A stretch of DNA of 13,242 nt from contig DCOU01000112.1 of NCBI GenBank assembly GCA_002322525.1, forward strand, positions 7,896-21,137, read 5' to 3'. The stretch's first letter is position 1. The number at the start of each line of letters is the position of its first letter. A program made the translations under genes and the position numbers. Of the stretch, positions 6,058 to 13,198 are shown one piece after another. The DNA is from Candidatus Omnitrophica bacterium UBA1562. Its GTDB lineage: Bacteria > Omnitrophota > Gorgyraeia > Gygaellales > Profunditerraquicolaceae. The notes below the pieces were generated by a model. It made no database searches and was not told the origin of the DNA. It was given only the letters and a program-made list of their open reading frames with translations.

Positions 6058-7599
6058 CTATATTTTTGCGCTCAGGCCAATCTTTGCCTGTTCTATATCT
6101 ACCTTAATCACTTTGACTTTTAATTTGTCTCCTGATTTTAATTGCGTAAGATTATCTTTGTCTATTTCGCTGGCATAAACCAAACCTTCTAAATCCTCAT
6201 CAATTTTTACAAATACGCCAAAATCATTCACATTCACAACTTCTGTTTCTATAACGGTATCCAATGGATATTTGGCAGCAATCTCCGGCCAGGGATTGGG
6301 CTCTAATTGTTTTAATCCCAATGCAATGCGCCGGTTCTGACTATCTACAGAAAGCACTACTACTTCCACTTTTTGCCCTTTCTTAAATATATCCTGCGGA
6401 TGGGCTACTCTTCTGGTCCAGGAAATATCTGAGATATGGACCATCCCTTCTAAACTGTTATCCAACTCCACAAATACGCCGTACGTAGCAAAGCCTCTTA
6501 TTTTTCCCTGAACTTTTGTGCCTTGTGGGTATTTAGCTTCAGCTTCTAACCATGGATTCTGCTCCAGTTGTTTAAGGCTCAAGGATATCTTGCGTGATTC
6601 TTTGTCTATATTCAACACCTGAACTTCTACTGTATCTTGGATAGCAAACATTTCACCGAGATTATTTACCTTCTTTGTCCAGGATATCTCAGATACGTGA
6701 ATTAAACCCTCAATTCCTTTCTCTAACTCTACAAATACACCGTAAGGCAGGATGTTTACCACTTTGCCTTTTACCTTGGAACCGACGTTGTATTTTGTCT
6801 CAATATCAGCCCAAGGATCGGGAAATCTCTGCTTTAGCCCCAGAGAGACTTTGCCTGATTCTTTATCTAACTTCAAAATAACTACATCAATCTTGTCTGC
6901 CAATGCCACTATCTCGGAAGGATGGCTGATTTTAGACCAAGACATATCGGTGATGTATAAAAGCCCATCTACACCGCCCAGGTCTACAAATGCCCCAAAA
7001 TCGGTTATGGCCTTGACTGTTCCCGAATAAATCCCTCCTACCTTTAAATCCTGCCATAGTTTTTCTTTTGCCTCTTCTTTCGCCTTTTGCATTGCCTCCC
7101 GATGGGATAATATTATGCTGTGCCTTAGGTTATTTACCTTGATAATTTTGAATTTAAACGGGTGATTAAGAATATTTTTGTCTAAGAGGCCCCTAAAAGA
7201 AGAAAGAGATGTGGGCAAGAAACCTTCTATTCCCACGACATCGATCAGAAAGCCGCCTTTTACCTTCTTGACGGGCCTGCCCTCAACCAGCGTGCCTTCA
7301 TCGGCGTTCTTAACAATCTTATCCCAGCCTTGTATGCGTATAGCTTTATCCCGCGAAAGCCCAATCATGCCGGAATCATCTTCGATACAGTCGATAAAAA
7401 AATCCAATTCTTTGCCTACCCCTAAATCTTCTTTGCTAAATTGGCTGATGGAAACAATCCCTTCGGATTTAAATCCCACATCAACCAGGACCTCTTTTGC
7501 TTTTATAGATACGATTCTGCCTTTAATAATCTGGCCTTCCTTCAGTATTTTTATGCTCTGATTATAAAGTTCTTCCATAGCTGATAATTCTTTTGTCAT
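6058..7599 (-). CDS. rpsA: 30S ribosomal protein S1 (six S1 domains)
   Basis: Ribosomal protein S1 helps the 30S subunit bind and unfold mRNA during initiation. The 513-residue protein contains six S1 (OB-fold) domains at about 18-85, 98-166, 184-256, 270-343, 357-430 and 444-513. Domains 3-5 are canonical (FGAFVDLGGVDGLLYITDMSW, split at 201-209 and 210-221; YGVFVELEKGIEGLIHVSEI; YGVFVELDNSLEGMVHISDI). The first two are divergent, as expected for the ribosome-anchoring half. E. coli S1 is somewhat longer but also has six domains. The ATG at 7599 has a strong AGGGAGG Shine-Dalgarno nine bases upstream; a second ATG seven codons downstream is less well placed. ispH and plsC lie upstream, a common bacterial arrangement, and tyrS lies 91 bases downstream. 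The 5' leader is made of hairpins, so post-transcriptional control is possible but not shown. Confidence 0.96.
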   Translation of the reverse strand: MTKELSAMEELYNQSIKILKEGQIIKGRIVSIKAKEVLVDVGFKSEGIVSISQFSKEDLGVGKELDFFIDCIEDDSGMIGLSRDKAIRIQGWDKIVKNADEGTLVEGRPVKKVKGGFLIDVVGIEGFLPTSLSSFRGLLDKNILNHPFKFKIIKVNNLRHSIILSHREAMQKAKEEAKEKLWQDLKVGGIYSGTVKAITDFGAFVDLGGVDGLLYITDMSWSKISHPSEIVALADKIDVVILKLDKESGKVSLGLKQRFPDPWADIETKYNVGSKVKGKVVNILPYGVFVELEKGIEGLIHVSEISWTKKVNNLGEMFAIQDTVEVQVLNIDKESRKISLSLKQLEQNPWLEAEAKYPQGTKVQGKIRGFATYGVFVELDNSLEGMVHISDISWTRRVAHPQDIFKKGQKVEVVVLSVDSQNRRIALGLKQLEPNPWPEIAAKYPLDTVIETEVVNVNDFGVFVKIDEDLEGLVYASEIDKDNLTQLKSGDKLKVKVIKVDIEQAKIGLSAKI

Positions 7600-7608
7600 T
7601 TTATATTA

Positions 7609-7615
7609 CCTCCCT
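7609..7615 (-). promoter_or_regulatory. Strong Shine-Dalgarno of rpsA
   Basis: AGGGAGG on the minus strand lies nine bases before the rpsA ATG. It is one of the best ribosome binding sites in the window; most other junctions rely on overlap or weak sites. It decides the start at 7599. Confidence 0.8.
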
Positions 7616-7641
7616 TTTCTGTTAACTTAATATTACCCTTG

Positions 7642-7683
7642 TCCACCTCGTAGGTGGCTAACCGTGTTCACCTACGAGGTGGA
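7642..7683. repeat. Perfect 15-bp inverted repeat in the rpsA leader
   Basis: TCCACCTCGTAGGTG (7642-7656) and its exact complement (7669-7683) flank a 12-base loop. Each arm is itself a small near-palindrome (CCACCT-CGT-AGGTGG), so either one long or two short hairpins could form. It lies 27 bases upstream of the rpsA Shine-Dalgarno on the minus strand. It is likely a repeat-family member, with a possible role in transcript stability or in the rpsA leader. Confidence 0.85.
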
Positions 7684-7698
7684 TTTAGGTTAATTTTT

Positions 7699-7860
7699 AG
7701 AGATTGCTGAAAAAGTCTTAAACAATGCAGCAATCTCTGATTAAAAGATTAAAAACAGATTACACAGATTAAATTATCGTCGAGAAAAATCTGTGTAATC
7801 TTGTTAAATCTGTGTAATCAGAGGTCGCTGTGGCATTTTAGGAGTTTTTCAGCGACCTCT
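7699..7860. repeat. ~160-bp composite palindrome between ispH and rpsA
   Basis: The outer arms are hairpins: AGAGATTGCTG/CAGCAATCTCT (7699-7709, 7728-7738) and AGAGGTCGCTG/CAGCGACCTCT (7820-7830, 7850-7860). Read on opposite strands, the two hairpins align over ~46 bases, including their loops (GCTGAAAAAGTCTTAAA against GCTGAAAAACTCCTAAA). Inside, TCTGATTA (7736-7743) pairs with TAATCAGA (7815-7822). GATTACACAGATT (7758-7770) pairs with either of two copies of AATCTGTGTAATC (7788-7800, 7807-7819). The right arm extends into ispH and encodes its C-terminus and stop. Differences between the arms are compensated within each hairpin. Confidence 0.88.
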
Positions 7861-8699
7861 TTTATCTTCTTGACAATCTCCTTAACTAACCACTGCGGCG
7901 TAGAAGCGCCGTTTATCAATCCAATCTTATTTGCATTTTTTAATATTTTATCCAGATTGGCCTTTTCATTCTCGACAAGATACGTCCTCTTATTAATTTT
8001 ACGGCCGATGCACAGCAACCTTTTAGTATTGGCGCTTAAGGACGAACCGATAATTAATAAGGCATCTACAGAACCTGCGAGTTTCTTGGCTTCATCCTGT
8101 CGATGTAGCGTATCCAAACATATCGTGTTATATACATGCACCTCCAATACTTTAGGATTTTTTTGCAAGATTTCACTTACCACTGCGAAAAATACGTCTT
8201 TGGTTTGAGTAGTCTGAGAAATTATTCCTATCTTCTTATAGGAAAAAATATTTTCTTTGATATCTTCTGGTTTGTCAATGGTATATGCCCCGGGTGCTAA
8301 ATCAAGAAGGGCCTTTATTTCGGGATGCTTACGGTCGCCGACAATAATAACTTCCAGGCCCTGCTTATGAAGCAGAACACAAATTTTCTGCACCAAAGAG
8401 ACATAGGGACAGGTGACATCAATAAGCCTTAAGTTTTTCTTCTTGGCAGCGTTTAATATCTTGCGGGAACTGCCATGGGAGGGCAATATTAGGGTTGATG
8501 AACCTTCTAAATTATCTAAGGAATTTACTATGCAAAGGTTCTTTTTTTCAAGTCGCTTAATAACTTCGGGGTTATGTATAACGGGGCCGAGTGAATAAAC
8601 CTTACTCTTACTTTGGATGAGTGTTTCCTCAACAATATCTACTGCGCGTCTAACGCCTGAGCAAAAACCGATATTTTTGGCTAATTTAACACTTAGCAT
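7818..8699 (-). CDS. ispH: 4-hydroxy-3-methylbut-2-enyl diphosphate reductase
   Basis: IspH (LytB) is the iron-sulfur enzyme that makes IPP and DMAPP from HMBPP in the last MEP-pathway step. The three cluster cysteines are C13 (GFCSGVRRA), C97 (DVTCPYV) and C194 (NTICLDT). Substrate-pocket residues seen are H42 (GPVIHNPEV), H75 (PSHGSS), H125 (GDRKHPE), SQTTQT (161-166), SSLSANTKRL (219-228) and GASTPQW (264-270). At 293 residues the length is normal. The family usually ends shortly after the helix WLVKEIVKKIK; here the last 13 residues (EVAEKLLKCHSDL) and the TGA are encoded by an arm of the large palindrome at 7699-7860, so the tail appears repeat-derived. The start overlaps plsC by 7 bases. 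rpsA follows after 218 bases. Confidence 0.96.
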   Translation of the reverse strand: MLSVKLAKNIGFCSGVRRAVDIVEETLIQSKSKVYSLGPVIHNPEVIKRLEKKNLCIVNSLDNLEGSSTLILPSHGSSRKILNAAKKKNLRLIDVTCPYVSLVQKICVLLHKQGLEVIIVGDRKHPEIKALLDLAPGAYTIDKPEDIKENIFSYKKIGIISQTTQTKDVFFAVVSEILQKNPKVLEVHVYNTICLDTLHRQDEAKKLAGSVDALLIIGSSLSANTKRLLCIGRKINKRTYLVENEKANLDKILKNANKIGLINGASTPQWLVKEIVKKIKEVAEKLLKCHSDL

Positions 8700-9277
8700 G
8701 AAAGATGCCTGATATTATCCATTATGTGTTGAGCAAGAGCTTGATAAGGCATCCTCCTTTCTATAGAAATTTGCTTACCGAAACATACAGAGATATTGGT
8801 TAACCGGATAAACTTAGCGCCAGCCGGCAGCGCCTTTTCTGTCCCTTTTACAAAAGCGGGTATCACGGGTACACTGAGTTTTGCGGCTAAAAATCCTATA
8901 CCCGGATAAGGGTCGCCAGATGCACCGTCGAATCTACGGCTACCCTCGGGAAACAGCACTAGAGGTTCGCCTCTTTTTACGCGACGCATAGCCTCTTTTA
9001 GGGCTGACAAATCTGCAGAATCCCTCTTCACCGGAAAAACGTTTATCCTAAAGAGAAACCTGGAAAACAACGGATTACAAAATAATTCTTCCTTACCCAT
9101 ATAATTTAATTTACGCTGACAGGCAACCCCTACAGCTATGGGATCTAAATAGCTTACATGGTTTGAGGCCAAGATAAAACCTCCTCTTTTAGGTATATGC
9201 TCTAAACCTTTTGCCTTAAAACGGAATAATATCTTAAAAAGAATAATTGATATGTGCCTCAGGATACTATAAAGCAT
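8693..9277 (-). CDS. plsC: 1-acyl-sn-glycerol-3-phosphate acyltransferase (PlsC family)
   Basis: This protein of the PlsC/LPLAT family transfers an acyl chain to lysophosphatidic acid to form phosphatidic acid, at the cytoplasmic face of the membrane. The catalytic HX4D motif is H40-D45 (SNHVSYLDPI). Other blocks are NVFPVKRD (79-86), the substrate-binding FPEGSR (109-114) and the PVIPAFVKG region (137-145). An N-terminal hydrophobic stretch (residues 2-19, SILRHISIILFKILF) probably anchors it in the membrane. At 194 residues it is at the short end of the family but complete. The ATG at 9277 overlaps the upstream mutase by 11 bases, and the 3' end overlaps ispH by 7, indicating coupled translation. 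The exact acyl acceptor is inferred from the family; another lysophospholipid or lipid A-like acceptor cannot be excluded. Confidence 0.9.
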   Translation of the reverse strand: MLYSILRHISIILFKILFRFKAKGLEHIPKRGGFILASNHVSYLDPIAVGVACQRKLNYMGKEELFCNPLFSRFLFRINVFPVKRDSADLSALKEAMRRVKRGEPLVLFPEGSRRFDGASGDPYPGIGFLAAKLSVPVIPAFVKGTEKALPAGAKFIRLTNISVCFGKQISIERRMPYQALAQHIMDNIRHLSC

Positions 9278-10655
9278 CTTTTGCGATTAAATCTTTACAG
9301 TATTCAAGCAACTTCTTCGCCCGCGCTAAACTCCTTGCCTCTGCATATATACGCATAATGGGCTCTGTTCCTGAAGCCCTGAACATCAGCCAGCTCTCGT
9401 CTTGGAAAATCAATTTTATTCCGTCGTAATCCTTTACCTGAGTTACTTTTTGCCCTAATAACTCACCCGGTAAATTCTCTTTCTTGGGTTCTATGCGCGT
9501 GTCCAAATGTAAATCTTCGCGTAAGTAATAATACCTGCCGAATTGTTTCTCTGTTTCATTTAAAATTTCTAAAATATCCTTATTGCGATAAACCATCATC
9601 TCAAGAAGCAGGAGGCCTGCCATAGTGCCGTCTCGCTCCGGTATATATCCTTTTACCCCCATCCCGCCTGCCTCTTCTCCGCCGACTAAGATATCCTGCG
9701 TCTCCATAAGGTTAGATATGTATTTAAAGCCTACCGGTGTTTCATAAAGCTTGGCCTTTAAAAATTGGGTTATATGGTCAATCATAGTTGTGCCTGCAAT
9801 TGTTTTAACAATGCCGCCTCGGAAACCTCTATCCTGATGCAGATGTAATGCTAATAGACCTAAAATTTTCTGGGGATGAATAAATATCCCGCCCGGTGCA
9901 ACCGCTGCAATCCTATCCGCATCACCATCCAAAGCTATACCTAAGTCGAACTTCTCTTTTTTAACTCTTAACTTTAATTCTTGCAGGTTTTTTTCAATCG
10001 GCTCAGGGCTTATGCCTCCAAAAGAAGGATTAATGGTCTGGTGTATAAACTCTAATTTTATATTCGTTCCTTTGAGTATCTCAAGCATAAAACTATCTCC
10101 TGAGCCATACATCACATCCACTAAAATTTTGAATCTTTTTTTCGCGGCCTTCTTTAAGTCAAGGTATGCACGAATAAATTTAATGTAATCCCTGGTTAAA
10201 TCTTCTTTTTTTATTCTTCCTGATATACCACCTGTCTCTTTTATGGGTGTTTTACCTAAACGCCTCTCTATATCCCCAGTAACCTCTGGAGGAGCTGCGC
10301 CTCCTGAAGAAATCTTAATCTTAAAACCGTTGTATTCAGGAGGATTGTGAGAGGCTGTAATCATAATACCTAAGTCCAGGTGCCTATTTTTTACGGCAAA
10401 GCTTAAAGCCGGAGTAGGGATAGCCCTATCTGAAAGAATAACCTCAATCCCATTATTCCTGAAGACACCAGAGACAACCTCAGCAAAACGCTCAGACATA
10501 AAACGGGTATCATAACCGACTGCGAGCTTCTTCCCAGAACCTAAATAATCGGCAACTGCCTGAGAGACAATTTTTAGATTTTCAAATGTGTAATCTCCTC
10601 CTATAACCGCCCTCCAACCATCGGTCCCGAACTCAATTTTGGTATTACTTTGCAT
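9267..10655 (-). CDS. Phosphoglucomutase/phosphomannomutase family protein
   Basis: This is an alpha-D-phosphohexomutase that moves phosphate between C1 and C6 of a hexose. All four signature sites are present in 462 residues: the phosphoserine loop ITASHNPPEYNG with S102, the Mg-binding LDGDADRIA (242-250), the sugar-specificity loop GGEEAGGMG, and the phosphate-binding FRASGTEPIMRIY near the C-terminus. FGTDGWRAVIG (9-19) is the usual N-terminal block. The GEEAGG loop fits the glucose/mannose-type enzymes, and I do not see features that single out GlmM. A Shine-Dalgarno-like AAGGATAAGG directly precedes the ATG at 10655. It overlaps rpe by 11 bases and plsC by 11 bases. Its product (glucose-1-phosphate or mannose-1-phosphate) would feed the nucleotide sugars used by the glycosyltransferases further along. 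That link is inference. Confidence 0.93.
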   Translation of the reverse strand: MQSNTKIEFGTDGWRAVIGGDYTFENLKIVSQAVADYLGSGKKLAVGYDTRFMSERFAEVVSGVFRNNGIEVILSDRAIPTPALSFAVKNRHLDLGIMITASHNPPEYNGFKIKISSGGAAPPEVTGDIERRLGKTPIKETGGISGRIKKEDLTRDYIKFIRAYLDLKKAAKKRFKILVDVMYGSGDSFMLEILKGTNIKLEFIHQTINPSFGGISPEPIEKNLQELKLRVKKEKFDLGIALDGDADRIAAVAPGGIFIHPQKILGLLALHLHQDRGFRGGIVKTIAGTTMIDHITQFLKAKLYETPVGFKYISNLMETQDILVGGEEAGGMGVKGYIPERDGTMAGLLLLEMMVYRNKDILEILNETEKQFGRYYYLREDLHLDTRIEPKKENLPGELLGQKVTQVKDYDGIKLIFQDESWLMFRASGTEPIMRIYAEARSLARAKKLLEYCKDLIAKDAL

Positions 10656-11289
10656 TCCTTATCCTTTCTATTGCTAATTTAGTATTTTTGGCGCCGAATA
10701 TGTATGAACCTACGGCTAAAATATTTGCACCTGCTTTAATGATACTGCCTGCCCATTTATCGTTTACTCCTCCGTCTACGGAAATATCGCCGTTGAATAT
10801 AGAACGCAACTGTTTTATTTTAGGCAATACTGCCGGAATAAACGCCTGGCCGCTAAATCCGGGATTAACAGACATAACCAGAACTAAATCAACGAGATTA
10901 AGCACATTTATTATCTTTGCTAAAGGAGTGGCGGGATTTAAGGAGATGCCCGCTTTAATTCCTTTAGATTTTAACCGTTTAGCGTATAGCGGATAGCGTT
11001 TAGCGTTTATAGTCTCAATATGCATCGTAATCATATCGCTTCCTGCCTTAACAAAGTCATTGATAAAATTTTGAGGATTCTCAATCATCAGGTGCACGTC
11101 TAAAGGAAGTTTCGTTACCCGACGGATATATTTGACTACTCCCGGGCCGATAGTAATATTGGGCACGAAATGCCCGTCCATCACATCGATATGAAGCATA
11201 TCCGCGCCTGCTAACTCTACTTTCTTTATCTCTCTCTCTAAACAACTAAAATCTGCGGACAATATTGAGGGAGCTATTTTAATATTCAT
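10645..11289 (-). CDS. rpe: Ribulose-phosphate 3-epimerase
   Basis: This cytoplasmic TIM-barrel enzyme interconverts ribulose-5-phosphate and xylulose-5-phosphate in the pentose phosphate pathway. The 214-residue length is typical. Catalytic and metal-site residues are S8 (APSILSADF), H33 and D35 (LHIDVMDGHFVPN), H66 (DVHLMIENP) and D172 (SVDGGV), with VMSVNPGFSGQAF (138-150) as the phosphate-binding region. Residues 94-106 (TINAKRYPLYAKR) are encoded by a 7-base tandem repeat, in a segment that in homologues usually contains a different sequence between the HxE and KAGxSLNPATP blocks. No Shine-Dalgarno precedes the ATG at 11289; the upstream 89 bases are repeat sequence. The 3' end overlaps the mutase start by 11 bases. 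Confidence 0.95.
   Translation of the reverse strand: MNIKIAPSILSADFSCLEREIKKVELAGADMLHIDVMDGHFVPNITIGPGVVKYIRRVTKLPLDVHLMIENPQNFINDFVKAGSDMITMHIETINAKRYPLYAKRLKSKGIKAGISLNPATPLAKIINVLNLVDLVLVMSVNPGFSGQAFIPAVLPKIKQLRSIFNGDISVDGGVNDKWAGSIIKAGANILAVGSYIFGAKNTKLAIERIRNAK
10977..11011. repeat. 7-bp tandem repeat (GTTTAGC) inside rpe
   Basis: Five consecutive heptamers are seen on the plus strand: GTTTAGC, GTATAGC, GGATAGC, GTTTAGC, GTTTATA. Because 7 is not a multiple of 3, the units are read in all three frames, giving INAKRYPLYAKR with a loose seven-residue period. Gain or loss of one unit would shift the rpe frame; three units would be neutral. Confidence 0.8.
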
Positions 11290-11301
11290 ATTTTAATGTT
11301 A

Positions 11302-11380
11302 AAAAAGTTAAGGACGTTAAGGAAGTTACAAAAAATAACCTTCTTAACATTTTTAACCTGCTTAACCTACTTAACTTTTT
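11302..11380. repeat. GTTAAG-type tandem and inverted repeat between nadD and rpe
   Basis: AAGTTAAGGACGTTAAGGAAGTTA lies in plus orientation at about 11305-11328 as AAGTTAAGG, then ACGTTAAGG, then AAGTTA. The complementary series TAACCTTCTTAAC, TTTTTAACCTGCTTAACC, TACTTAACTTTTT follows at 11336-11380. The outer arms pair at about 20 of 24 positions. On the minus strand the hairpin ends in CTTAACTTTTTT, so it could act as a weak intrinsic terminator or a processing site after nadD. It overlaps the nadD stop codon. Confidence 0.75.
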
Positions 11381-11945
11381 ATTGATACAGTCTTTTTCTA
11401 ACAATATAATTAAACACAGCTTCAGGCACTAAATATCTAAAGGATTTATTTTCTTTTATCGCCTTTCGGATTTCAAAACCCGAGATATCTACTGCCCTGA
11501 TAGGGATAGTAGAAATATGGGGAGGTATTTTTTCTAAAAGGTATCCCGGACGGGTGGCGACAATAAACCTTACCATTTTAATAATTTCATCCAAATCCTT
11601 CCAATCATCCAGATATTTAAGCAAATCCGAGCCGATTATAAAATACAATTCATCCCGCGGGTATATTTCCTTGAATTCTTTCAAAGTATCTATCGTATAT
11701 GAACGGCCGTCTCTTTTGATTTCCATATCAGAGGCTAAAAAATATGCGTTGCCTTTAATAGCTACTTTTACCATAGCAAGCCTTGCACCGGCAGAAGCAA
11801 TTTCAGAATTATCCTTATGCGGCGGGAGGTTTGTAGGCACAAAAATAACCTTATCAAGGCTTAGCTTTTCTTTTACCTCCTCAGCCAGAATAAGATGGCC
11901 GATATGTATGGGATTGAATGTGCCGCCTAATATTCCGATTTTCAT
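11379..11945 (-). CDS. nadD: Nicotinate-nucleotide adenylyltransferase
   Basis: NadD transfers AMP from ATP to nicotinate mononucleotide to make deamido-NAD in cytoplasmic NAD synthesis. The nucleotidyltransferase signature GGTFNPIHIGH spans 7-17 with H14 and H17. PPHK (41-44), SYTIDTL (82-88), GSDLLKYLDDW (105-115) and TRPGY (131-135) match the NadD family, which separates it from CoaD. The C-terminal ATP-binding block reads ISGFEIRKAI (154-163), where ISSTxIR is the usual form, so the Ser-Thr pair is replaced by Gly-Phe. The length of 188 residues is normal. The start at 11945 overlaps the proA stop as ATGA, with AGGTAAGAG just upstream, indicating coupling. The stop codon lies in the repeat region before rpe. 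proA-nadD adjacency is common in bacteria, often with obg or proB upstream. Confidence 0.95.
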   Translation of the reverse strand: MKIGILGGTFNPIHIGHLILAEEVKEKLSLDKVIFVPTNLPPHKDNSEIASAGARLAMVKVAIKGNAYFLASDMEIKRDGRSYTIDTLKEFKEIYPRDELYFIIGSDLLKYLDDWKDLDEIIKMVRFIVATRPGYLLEKIPPHISTIPIRAVDISGFEIRKAIKENKSFRYLVPEAVFNYIVRKRLYQ

Positions 11946-13198
11946 TCTCTTACCTGTCCATTCCCAAAAACCATATATTTATACGTAGTCAATTCTTCGA
12001 GTGCCATAGGGCCGCGCGCATGCAGTTTGTCAGTAGAAATGCCTATCTCGGCACCCAATCCAAATTGATAACCGTCGGTAAAACGCGTGGAGGCATTAAC
12101 ATATACGCAGGCAGAATCCACTTTCCTTAAAAATTCTAAGGCATTTTCATAATTTTCAGTAACAATGCTATCCGAATGATGAGTGCCATAATAGTTTATG
12201 TGCCTAACCGCTTCATTCAAATCATTCACTACTTTCACTGAAAGAATTAAATCCAGATATTCAGTATGATAATCTTGCTCGGTTGCACGTTTTGTGCCTT
12301 TTACAATCCTCTGCGTCATACTACAACCGCGGTTTTCTACGCCTGCCTCTTTAAATTTTTTTAACATTGCCGGTAAGAATCTTGCTGCGACATCGCGGTG
12401 AACTAACATACTCTCCATTGCATTACATACTCCGGGGCGCTGGCATTTGGCATTGTAACATAAATTCTCGGCCATATTTAAATCCGCCCATGCATCAACA
12501 TATACATGGCAGATACCCTTGTAATGTTTTATCAGGGGTATGCGCGAAGACTTAATTACCCGATTAATTAAACTCTCTCCGCCGCGCGGAATCACCAAAT
12601 CAATATAATTATTTAATTTTAATAATACATCCACGGCATCTCTGTCGGCAGTTGTAACCATATTGATTAAATTTTGCGGAACCCCGTATTTCTTTAATAC
12701 TGCCTTAAGGAGCTGATATATTGCAACATTAGAATTTAATGCATCGCTGCCCCCTCTCAAGATGACACTATTACCTGATTTAAAACAAAGCCCAATGCAA
12801 TCAGAGGTAACATTAGGACGCGATTCATAAATAATCGCAATTACGCCTATAGGCACCCGCACCTTATGTATCCAGAGGCCGTTGGGCCTGCGCCAGGCTT
12901 TAATAACCTCGCCTACAGGGTCATTTAATTTGCTTATCTCTATGAGGGAATCAGACATTTCTTTTATTCTTTTAGCGCTAAGAGTAAGCCTGTCTAAAAG
13001 TGAGCCGGATAATCCTGCCTTAGTTGCCCTGGCAATATCTTTTTTATTTGCTTTAAGAATAGATTCTTTTTTACTAATTAAGGCCAAGGCCATATTTTTA
13101 AGGACTTTATTCTTCGTTGCCGTTGATACTGTCAGCATAAATCTTGATGCTTCTTGTGCGCTCTTTGCTATATTAGTAAGTTCTTTTTTTAACTCCAT
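11942..13198 (-). CDS. proA: Glutamate-5-semialdehyde dehydrogenase (gamma-glutamyl phosphate reductase)
   Basis: ProA reduces gamma-glutamyl phosphate to glutamate-5-semialdehyde with NADPH, the second step of proline synthesis. The 418-residue length is typical. The catalytic cysteine is C258 in NAKCQRPGVCNAMES. Other family blocks are RVPIGVIAIIYESRPNVTSD (114-133), SGNSVILRGGSDALNSN (141-157), LVIPRGGESLI (201-211), YVNASTRFTDGYQFGLGAEI (366-385) and STDKLHARGPMALEELTTYK (388-407). The ATG at 13198 gives the usual N-terminus; a GGGAG about 12 bases upstream is a loosely spaced Shine-Dalgarno. It is the first complete gene in reading direction; the 44 bases upstream show no recognisable feature, so its partner proB is not in the window. 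nadD overlaps its stop by 4 bases. Confidence 0.97.
   Translation of the reverse strand: MELKKELTNIAKSAQEASRFMLTVSTATKNKVLKNMALALISKKESILKANKKDIARATKAGLSGSLLDRLTLSAKRIKEMSDSLIEISKLNDPVGEVIKAWRRPNGLWIHKVRVPIGVIAIIYESRPNVTSDCIGLCFKSGNSVILRGGSDALNSNVAIYQLLKAVLKKYGVPQNLINMVTTADRDAVDVLLKLNNYIDLVIPRGGESLINRVIKSSRIPLIKHYKGICHVYVDAWADLNMAENLCYNAKCQRPGVCNAMESMLVHRDVAARFLPAMLKKFKEAGVENRGCSMTQRIVKGTKRATEQDYHTEYLDLILSVKVVNDLNEAVRHINYYGTHHSDSIVTENYENALEFLRKVDSACVYVNASTRFTDGYQFGLGAEIGISTDKLHARGPMALEELTTYKYMVFGNGQVRE

Noticed and set aside
7178..7561. Plus-strand open frame of 127 codons opposite rpsA, and a similar one at 7801-8208 opposite ispH
   Set aside because: Both are antisense shadows of strongly conserved genes; the predicted proteins are low in complexity and show no family motif.
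7600..7817. Dedicated promoter and intrinsic terminator between ispH and rpsA
   Set aside because: I found no convincing -35/-10 pair, and the hairpins are not followed by U-runs on the minus strand. The region is explained by repeats.
9267..10655. Specific assignment of the mutase as GlmM or ManB
   Set aside because: The visible motifs fix the superfamily and suggest glucose/mannose-type specificity, but do not decide the substrate.
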